From Bin87 sp965243255 (GTDB lineage: Bacteria > Chloroflexota > Dehalococcoidia > Lucifugimonadales > UBA3495), in contig CBDEUH010000004.1 in the NCBI GenBank assembly GCA_965243255.1, positions 2,976,001-3,040,000 on the forward strand: a stretch of 64,000 bases of DNA. The letters run 5' to 3'. Below are positions 58,455-64,000 of this stretch, piece by piece; positions within the stretch are counted from its first letter, which is position 1, and the number at the start of each line of letters is the position of its first letter. The notes beneath the pieces were generated by a model, which saw only the letters and a program-made list of their open reading frames with translations, made no database searches and was not told the origin of the DNA. A program made the position numbers and the translations under genes.

Positions 58455-59249
58455 ATGCAACTGCGCCTGGACGACGGCTGCGAGCTGTTCTATACCATCG
58501 ACGATTTCACCGACCCCTGGACGCAGCCCGAAACCGTGGTCATGCACCACGGCATGGCCAAAAACCACAAAATGTGGTTCGGATGGGTGCCCATTATCGC
58601 CCGCCACTACCGCGTCATCCGTCTCGATATGCGCGGTATGGGCCAGTCATCCGTCCCCGAACCCGGTTATCCCTGGTCGGTGGACAACTTCGCCCGCGAC
58701 CTCGCCGAGTTTGCGGACAAGCTCGCGCTGGATCGCTTTCACCTCATCGGCGAAACCGTCGGCGGTAGCATCTCAATGCGCTACGCCACCATGCACCAGG
58801 AACGCCTCCTCTCGCTGACCGCCTGCACTTCACCCACCAGCTTCAACGACGCCCATCACGCCCAGTCGGCAGTGCAGATTGAGCAGGAAGGCATCGGCGC
58901 CTGGGTCGAAAGCAGCATCGGTCGCCGCCTCGACCCCCAAATCGTTGACCCGGCCTATACCCGTTGGTACGCCGAACAGATGAAGGCCACCACGCCCCAC
59001 GTCGTCGCCGGTTTCCAGGCCCAGGCGGCGGGCGACCTGCGCCCGTTGCTCCGCGAGGTGCAAACGCCCACTCTGATTATCGCCGCCGCGGCCCTGCGCG
59101 AGGAAGTGCTGGGCGATTTTCGTGGCGCCGCCGACGTCTTTCCCAACGGACGCGCCGTCGTGTTCCCCGGCGTGTCCGGTTTTGTGCAGCACATCCTGCC
59201 GGTGCCCTGCGCTCGCGTGTGGCTGGACTTCGCCCGCAGCCTGGGTTAG
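58455..59249 (+). CDS. alpha/beta hydrolase with a Thr at the nucleophile position
   Basis: A 264-aa alpha/beta-fold protein. MHHGMAKNHKMWFGWVPIIA holds the oxyanion-hole HG, RVIRLDMRGMGQSSVPEPGY follows, and the nucleophile elbow reads HLIGETVGGSISMRYA, where the usual GxSxG serine is Thr. The late His is present in GFVQHILPVPC. The nearest relatives are 3-oxoadipate enol-lactonases, which fits the CMD gene upstream. With Thr the catalytic type is uncertain. GGGGG precedes the ATG. Confidence 0.8.
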   Translation: MQLRLDDGCELFYTIDDFTDPWTQPETVVMHHGMAKNHKMWFGWVPIIARHYRVIRLDMRGMGQSSVPEPGYPWSVDNFARDLAEFADKLALDRFHLIGETVGGSISMRYATMHQERLLSLTACTSPTSFNDAHHAQSAVQIEQEGIGAWVESSIGRRLDPQIVDPAYTRWYAEQMKATTPHVVAGFQAQAAGDLRPLLREVQTPTLIIAAAALREEVLGDFRGAADVFPNGRAVVFPGVSGFVQHILPVPCARVWLDFARSLG

Positions 59250-59263
59250 GTATCGCGCTCCCC

Positions 59264-60028
59264 ATGGCTGACCGTGCCGGCGCCACCAGCGGGAGGCGGA
59301 AGGTAGGGCGAGGGCGCAGAGCCGCAAGCTCAAGCCGAAGCCGCAATCTGTGGCGACGGTGGCGGCTGTCCCTGCTGCTGTTCTTCCGACGCCACGTTCG
59401 CGATGCCCATGGCCGGTATCACGCCGGCTTCTGGGCTCACTTGGTCGCCCGCGGCGAGCTGCAGGTGCTGCCCCGGCGATTCGGACGGCGTACCCATCTT
59501 TCTCCCTACGTAGAGCTGTACAACGTACAGTTCTTCCGACTGGCCAGAAAATACCTGCTCCAGTCACTGCTGGCGGCGGGCGCGATGCTGGCCGTGCTGA
59601 CCCTGGTGGACTCCATCGCCGACGCAGCTCTGGCGGCGGGGTTGGCCTCCAGCGTTTTCATCGTCGCGATGACCCCCGGCGCCCGCCGCGCCGACCTCCG
59701 CCACCTCATCGGCGGACACCTGCTCGGCCTTGCCGTCGGCGTCCTGGTGGCGCTGATCCTGTTTCATTCGCTCCTGCCACCCCTGGTCCTGGGGCCGGAT
59801 GGCGTATCCAACTGGTGGGTCAACATCATCGCCGCCTTGGCCGTGGGCGTCGTCATACTGATGATGGCCATCACCGACACCGACCATCCGCCCGCCGCGG
59901 CCACCACCCTGGGATTCGCCCTCCGCGACCTGGACTGGACTCTCGTCTTGCTCTTCGCAGCGGCCGTCCTGGCCCTGGCCGGCTTGAAGCTGCTTATGCG
60001 CCATTGGCTCAGCGACCTCATCGAGTAA
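59264..60028 (+). CDS. HPP family membrane protein
   Basis: A 254-aa protein whose C-terminal ~150 residues form an HPP domain with four helices and the signature ITDTDHPPAAATTLGFALRD. The N-terminal ~60 residues are very basic (SGRRKVGRGRRAASSSRSRN) and probably cytoplasmic. HPP proteins are putative integral-membrane transporters; some carry nitrite. A lone HPP between hydrolase and MmgE/PrpD genes is unusual. Confidence 0.8.
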   Translation: MADRAGATSGRRKVGRGRRAASSSRSRNLWRRWRLSLLLFFRRHVRDAHGRYHAGFWAHLVARGELQVLPRRFGRRTHLSPYVELYNVQFFRLARKYLLQSLLAAGAMLAVLTLVDSIADAALAAGLASSVFIVAMTPGARRADLRHLIGGHLLGLAVGVLVALILFHSLLPPLVLGPDGVSNWWVNIIAALAVGVVILMMAITDTDHPPAAATTLGFALRDLDWTLVLLFAAAVLALAGLKLLMRHWLSDLIE

Positions 60029-60031
60029 AAT
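60004..60031 (+). promoter_or_regulatory. promoter-like pair overlapping the HPP gene end
   Basis: TTGGCT (60004-60009), a 16-bp spacer and TAAAAT (60026-60031) across the stop codon of the HPP gene, ~42 bp before the MmgE/PrpD ATG. AAGGAAGG just upstream of the ATG is the ribosome-binding site. Confidence 0.45.
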
Positions 60032-60072
60032 CACCGTCCATCCCCCAACCTGTTCCATAAGGAAGGTATGCC

Positions 60073-61485
60073 ATGCCAGACTCCCTTTCCCGACAACTGG
60101 CCCGCTGGGTCGTCAACCTGGCCCCTCGCGACCTGCCGCCGGCCGTGGTGGACAAAATGCAAACCTCCCTGCTCCACGCTACCGTGGTGGCCGTCGTCGG
60201 CGCCGGCACCCATCACGGCAAGGCCGCCGTTGACCTGGCGTTGGCCGAAGAATCCACGCCCAACGGCGCCACCATTCTGGCCAACGGCGGACGCGCCACC
60301 CGCTGCGGCGCCGCCTTCGCCAACAGCAAGCTGATGCACGCTACCAACCAGGCCGATTCCTACCGGATGCTCACTCACCCCGGCCCCTGCGTGATACCCG
60401 CCGCCCTTGCTTCGGCCCAGTTGGGCGATGCCTCCGGAGCCCAGCTGATCACCGCCCTGGCTGCCGGCTATGAGGTCGAGTCTCGCATCGCCGGCGACTT
60501 CATCGCATCCACCCAGGCCCGGGGTTTCCGCTCCAGCCCCATCTATGGGACCCTGGGCGCGGCAGTGGCCACCGGCAAGCTGCTGAACTTGACCGAAGAC
60601 CAGATGGTTACCGCCATCGCCCTGGCCTGCACCTTCACCGCCGGAACCAACGAGGGCCCCCGTTCCGGCGGGCGCGAGATGATGTTCCACGAACCCCAGT
60701 CCACCCGCAGCGGCATCATGGCCGCCCTGCTGGCCCGCGAAGACGTGCGTGGCTCCGAAGAAGCGCTGGAAGGCCCCGCCGGCTTCTACAACGCCTTTAC
60801 CGGCAACAACCGGGGCGAGCTGTCCTACGTGTTCACCGGCCCCCAGCAGGTGACCTTCAACCCGGTTACCGAAGGGCTGGGCGCCCGCTGGGAACTGCTG
60901 CACACCGTCCTGAAGATGTACCCCACCGCTGGCTACAACTGCCCGATTATCGACCTGATGACCGACATCCGCCGCGCCCACAATTTGAACATCGACGAGA
61001 TTGAAAAAATCACCATCGATATGAACTGGTTGGAGACTCTGTACCCCTCTCCCGCCTTCCCCAACCCTTCCCGCGGGCAGGCCGTCATCGGCAGCACCCA
61101 CTACTTCGCCGCCTACGTGGCCGTTAACGGCTCCTATCCGCCCCTGCGGACCCGCATCGACCCCGGCGACGACGCCCAGGCGGCCACGGCCGAAAACCAC
61201 GACGCCGTGCTGCGGCTAATGCACAAGGTGGAGACCGTCGGCCACCAGGACCGCCGCGCCTTTGCCCCTCGTATCACCATCGCCATGGCCGGCGGCAACG
61301 CCTACCAGGGCGAGTATCACGGCGCCGAGTTGGAGTGGGGACTGGACACCGAAGCCCAGCGGCTCCGTCCCCTGTTCTCGCAAATACAGTGGCCCGAAGA
61401 CAAGCTGGAGGGCATCGTCAGCGCCTCCCGCACCATCTGGGACGCAGCCAACGTCAACGAGCTAATCGCGGCGGCCACCCCATGA
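60073..61485 (+). CDS. MmgE/PrpD family protein
   Basis: A 470-aa protein of the MmgE/PrpD family, which includes 2-methylcitrate dehydratase and iminodisuccinate epimerase. Visible motifs: FANSKLMHATNQADSYRMLT with the conserved active-site His/Asp region (normally NG-x-HxxDxDD, here altered), GYEVESRIAGDF, and HEPQSTRSGIMAALLAREDV. The dehydratase acid pair is not clear, so the reaction cannot be assigned. Confidence 0.88.
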   Translation: MPDSLSRQLARWVVNLAPRDLPPAVVDKMQTSLLHATVVAVVGAGTHHGKAAVDLALAEESTPNGATILANGGRATRCGAAFANSKLMHATNQADSYRMLTHPGPCVIPAALASAQLGDASGAQLITALAAGYEVESRIAGDFIASTQARGFRSSPIYGTLGAAVATGKLLNLTEDQMVTAIALACTFTAGTNEGPRSGGREMMFHEPQSTRSGIMAALLAREDVRGSEEALEGPAGFYNAFTGNNRGELSYVFTGPQQVTFNPVTEGLGARWELLHTVLKMYPTAGYNCPIIDLMTDIRRAHNLNIDEIEKITIDMNWLETLYPSPAFPNPSRGQAVIGSTHYFAAYVAVNGSYPPLRTRIDPGDDAQAATAENHDAVLRLMHKVETVGHQDRRAFAPRITIAMAGGNAYQGEYHGAELEWGLDTEAQRLRPLFSQIQWPEDKLEGIVSASRTIWDAANVNELIAAATP

Positions 61486-61545
61486 CCCTCCCCGTGCTCA
61501 ACCCCTGACCCCAACGGATTCCAACCCCATACTAGGAGTGAGAAT

Positions 61546-62340
61546 ATGCTGCCAGGACTGGAAGGCAAAGCCGCATTGGTTACGGGCGGTAGCAAGGGCA
61601 TCGGCAAGGCCATCGCCTACGCTCTCGCCAGGGAGGGCTGCGCTGTCGCCGTCTGCGCCCGCGGCGAGGCTGACCTGCAAGCCGCCGCCGCCGAAATCGG
61701 CGACGCTACCGGCGCTCGCGTCATTCCCATACGCGCCGACATGACCGAGCCGCATGACATCATCAACCTGGTCCACGACACCGTAGCCGGCCTGGGTAAG
61801 CTGGACATCCTGGTCAACAATGCCGTGAACAGTACCAGTGACCGGGCCAGCCAAATCCCCGACGACGTAATCCTCAACCACATCACCACCAAGGTGATGG
61901 GCTATATCCGCTGTGCCCGCGAGTGTGTGCCCCACATGATAGCCGCCGGCGGCGGGCGCATTATCAACATCGGCGGGATGGCCGCGCGCAATTCCAGTCC
62001 CACCAACCCCGGCTCCGGCGTAACCAACTCGGCCATGTCCAACTACTCCAAGGCCCTTTCCGACGATGTGGCCGCCGACGGCATCCTGGTCAACTGCATC
62101 CATCCCGGCAGCACCCGCACCGAGCGTTACATGGGACTGGTGGAGGAGCGCGCCGCCCGCAGCGGAATCACCCCCGACGCCGAACTGGCCCAATCCGTCG
62201 CCGATATTCCCATAGGCCGGATGATCGAGCCGGACGACATTGCCAACCTCGCGGCCTTCCTCTGCTCAGACCTGGCGTCGGCGATTACCGGACAAACCAT
62301 CGCCGTTGACGGCGGTGGCGGACGCGGCGTCCACTTCTAG
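61546..62340 (+). CDS. SDR family oxidoreductase lacking the canonical YxxxK
   Basis: A 264-aa short-chain dehydrogenase. The coenzyme motif is GKAALVTGGSKGIGKAIAYA, and LDILVNNAVN replaces the usual NNAG. At the active site the sequence is PGSGVTNSAMSNYSKALSDD; aligned with classical SDRs, the Tyr and Lys of YxxxK become Ser and Asn. The C-terminal ITGQTIAVDGGGGRGVHF is normal. It may be an isomerase, decarboxylase partner or binding protein rather than a standard dehydrogenase. AGGAGTGAGAAT precedes the ATG. Confidence 0.85.
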   Translation: MLPGLEGKAALVTGGSKGIGKAIAYALAREGCAVAVCARGEADLQAAAAEIGDATGARVIPIRADMTEPHDIINLVHDTVAGLGKLDILVNNAVNSTSDRASQIPDDVILNHITTKVMGYIRCARECVPHMIAAGGGRIINIGGMAARNSSPTNPGSGVTNSAMSNYSKALSDDVAADGILVNCIHPGSTRTERYMGLVEERAARSGITPDAELAQSVADIPIGRMIEPDDIANLAAFLCSDLASAITGQTIAVDGGGGRGVHF

Positions 62341-62352
62341 GCTCCCAGTTCC

Positions 62353-62865
62353 CTAGCTCAGCCCCAACTCTCCCATGGCCTCGGCAAAATTCGCATCCAG
62401 GGTGTACACGTCCTCAACCTTGTCATAAGTGAGCGGACGGGGCAGGTTGACGTTGCCCCGGCGTCGCTTCAGCCGGTTCAGGCTGTGCCCCTGGCTGGAC
62501 AGCGAGCCGGACAGCTCCCGCTGGGAAAGTTGCAGGGTGTGCATCAGCTGGGCCCTTTTCTGAACGTGATTGGGAGACCGGGAAACCCTCACCATTGCCT
62601 GCCGCGCCGTGTCCGACAGGTTCCGCCAGAAGGTGTGCACGTAACTGGAGTTCCAGACCGTTTCCCCGGGTCCCGGTTCCGCTTCCATCGCGGCGGCCGG
62701 ACTCTCCGCCGGCTCTTGCGATTCCGGCTCGGTCTCGGCCGCAGCCTCCGCGGGAGTGTCGGCCTTTTGGGCGCCGTTCACCGAGACTTGGTGCCCGGCC
62801 ATGCCTTGCAAGGTCGCCATCACCTCGTCGATATCGCCTTCGATTGTAACCGTTACCTTTGCCAA
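62353..62865 (-). CDS. hypothetical protein with possible winged-helix C-terminus
   Basis: A 170-aa protein. The N-terminal ~30 residues (AKVTVTIEGDIDEVMATLQG) look like a small beta-alpha unit. A Pro/Glu/Ala-rich linker follows, then a C-terminal ~100 residues (AQLMHTLQLSQRELSGSLSS, HSLNRLKRRRGNVNLPRPLT) that could be a DNA-binding helix-turn-helix. I do not recognise the family. It is convergent with the SDR gene. Confidence 0.55.
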   Translation of the reverse strand: MAKVTVTIEGDIDEVMATLQGMAGHQVSVNGAQKADTPAEAAAETEPESQEPAESPAAAMEAEPGPGETVWNSSYVHTFWRNLSDTARQAMVRVSRSPNHVQKRAQLMHTLQLSQRELSGSLSSQGHSLNRLKRRRGNVNLPRPLTYDKVEDVYTLDANFAEAMGELGLS

Positions 62866-62960
62866 AACATCACTCCTGTCGCCCGCATGCTGCGCTGAGG
62901 AACGCCGTCCCGCGGGTCGTGAGCGTCAATTGCTGACATACCATAACACAAAGCCGCCGG

Positions 62961-63896
62961 TTACTGTTGTATCGCATCCTGCAACGCCGCCTCCAGCACA
63001 GTGGGCGGCACGTACTGCTCAAACCGGGCCGCAATCCGTCCGTCCCTGCCCACCACGAACGTCCAGGGTTCCGACACCAGCCCCCATTCGGCCACTGCCG
63101 GAACCAACTCCCGCGCCGGATTGCCCGGGTCAATCAGGTGCGGGTCCTGATAGACCTCCACGTGAACGAAATTAGCCTGGCCCTGGTACCGATCCGCCAG
63201 GCCCGACAGTTCAGACACCTGCGGCCCGCAGGTTGCCGACACGCAGAACGACGGCGTGGCAAAGCTGATCACCGCCGGCTGGCTGGCCCGCACCGCCTGG
63301 GCCACCGACAGTTGGTACAGCGCCGGGTCCGGCTCCGGGCTGCTGCTGATGGTGCGCAGGTCCATGTTGTCCGCGGCCGTCGGCGTGTCCGATGGCGGCG
63401 CCGGGTCGCCGATGAACGGCGCCGAATGGTCGGCAGCCACCGACACCACCGTTCCTATCGTCAGCGTCTCTCCGTCGTCGTGTTCAAACGTCGCGTGCAG
63501 CTCCCAAATCCCGGCAGTGTCGCCGGTAGCGGTGCCGGCCTGATCAAAGTCAACCTTGGCGACAAAAACCCCCCTCCGTCCCTCCGGCGGCCAGGGCAGA
63601 AATTCGGCGGCGGCCCGGTGCCGAACCTGCCCCGTCGCCGCGCCCGGTTCGTAATACACGGCGCGCAGTTCCACCGTATCCGGGCGAACCGGCATATAGT
63701 CCCGGTCAACCAGCCCGAAGGACACCCGGTTCTCCCCCACGGCCAGGTCGCTGTTGGAAACCACCAGGCTCACCGGAGGGCCGCCGGCCGGCTGCGCCAG
63801 AAGATTGTCCGGCGCCGGCTCGGCTCCCGTCGCGCAGCCCAGCGCCGCCAACGCGACCAGCGCCGGCAGCAAAATCACTTTGAATTTGCGCATCAT
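62961..63896 (-). CDS. TlpA-like thioredoxin-fold lipoprotein
   Basis: A 311-aa exported lipoprotein. The signal peptide ends in the lipobox LAALGCATG, Cys at residue 21. Residues ~45-160 form an immunoglobulin-like beta region. The C-terminal ~110 residues are thioredoxin-like: PAVISFATPSFCVSATCGPQ with CxxxxC in place of CxxC, then NFVHVEVYQDP and WTFVVGRDGRIAARF. Probably a periplasmic/exoplasmic redox protein, lipidated by Lgt. Confidence 0.82.
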   Translation of the reverse strand: MMRKFKVILLPALVALAALGCATGAEPAPDNLLAQPAGGPPVSLVVSNSDLAVGENRVSFGLVDRDYMPVRPDTVELRAVYYEPGAATGQVRHRAAAEFLPWPPEGRRGVFVAKVDFDQAGTATGDTAGIWELHATFEHDDGETLTIGTVVSVAADHSAPFIGDPAPPSDTPTAADNMDLRTISSSPEPDPALYQLSVAQAVRASQPAVISFATPSFCVSATCGPQVSELSGLADRYQGQANFVHVEVYQDPHLIDPGNPARELVPAVAEWGLVSEPWTFVVGRDGRIAARFEQYVPPTVLEAALQDAIQQ

Positions 63897-63913
63897 TTGC
63901 CAACAGCGTACCC

Positions 63914-63919
63914 TATAAT
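63914..63919 (+). promoter_or_regulatory. -10 box before the last partial gene
   Basis: TATAAT at 63914-63919, 39 bp before an ATG. No good -35 is seen at the expected distance. Confidence 0.4.
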
Positions 63920-63958
63920 TGCTAGGCAGAAAACCAATCCAGCCCAGCGAGGTCCAAA

Positions 63959-64000
63959 ATGCGGTTCGGTTCTTTCGTCTTCCCCGTCAGCCACACCCCC
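63959..64000 (+). CDS. start of an LLM class flavin-dependent oxidoreductase (cut by window edge)
   Basis: Only 14 codons are inside the window: MRFGSFVFPVSHTP, after GAGG. This is the usual beginning of luciferase-like F420/FMN oxidoreductases. Divergent from the TlpA-like lipoprotein gene. A second such enzyme is at 41516-42475. Confidence 0.6.
   Translation, partial: MRFGSFVFPVSHTP

Overview
The window is a high-GC, gene-dense bacterial chromosome segment that most resembles a Chloroflexota genome of the Dehalococcoidia/SAR202 type. This placement is an inference from gene content. It rests on an 11-subunit complex I without nuoEFG, a giant glycosyltransferase-DUF2298 membrane protein, F420-type luciferase-like oxidoreductases, a UGSC selenoprotein, a DnaD-type primosome, RNase Y and a large-type SRP RNA with an Alu domain. 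No phage, insertion sequence, rRNA, tRNA or CRISPR array was seen.

Layout: (1) 1-1025, the 3' part of a CinA-like/nucleotidyltransferase fusion. (2) 1027-12907, the nuo operon A-B-C-[two small genes, one HicB-like]-D-H-[Uma2]-I-[Cys-rich basic protein]-J-K-L-M-N, led by a near-consensus promoter. (3) 12933-15922, a LOG-like protein, enolase and GAPDH. (4) 15993-21908, the 1595-residue membrane protein and a Gfo/Idh/MocA oxidoreductase. (5) 22024-24713, a heptad-repeat coiled-coil gene, then on the minus strand a UGSC selenoprotein with an in-frame TGA and its DGLPIVPPT neighbour. (6) 24797-28727 (minus), rplI-dnaB-dnaD and a tandem-AAA+ helicase loader. (7) 28801-30198 (minus), speD-speE. (8) 30411-32265, an accessory stretch of tiny genes, a Nudix hydrolase and a noncoding region with a strong promoter and two hairpins. 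(9) 32266-37732, a B12-type radical SAM protein, FabF, RecJ and a second Uma2. (10) 37764-40814 (minus), lgt, ispE-ksgA and the SRP RNA gene. (11) 40970-47298, a truncated HEPN module, a luciferase-like oxidoreductase, a coiled-coil paralogue, an epimerase, folC, a second fabF and a SWIM-finger protein. (12) 47521-52947, a duplicated-domain protein that may be leaderless, rny-ymdB-PHP-plsY and a zinc-finger membrane protein. (13) 53019-57231 (minus), recA-recX, a glutaredoxin, a coiled-coil membrane protein, and a sugar nucleotidyltransferase with MoxR. (14) 57618-62340, a catabolic-looking run: carboxymuconolactone decarboxylase family, alpha/beta hydrolase, HPP protein, MmgE/PrpD and SDR. 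(15) A hypothetical gene, a TlpA-like lipoprotein, and the start of another luciferase-like gene cut by the window edge.

How it fits together: the core is energy conservation (complex I probably fed by ferredoxin or F420H2), lower glycolysis, replication and recombination (DnaB, DnaD, loader, RecA, RecX, RecJ), RNA turnover and protein targeting (RNase Y, SRP RNA), and lipid synthesis (two FabF, PlsY, Lgt). Several short palindromic or dispersed repeats lie in gaps, inside coding frames, or supply stop codons. The least ordinary items are the UGSC selenoprotein with its possible SECIS hairpins, the small genes inserted in the nuo operon, the double-AAA+ loader, and two catabolic enzymes with non-canonical active sites.
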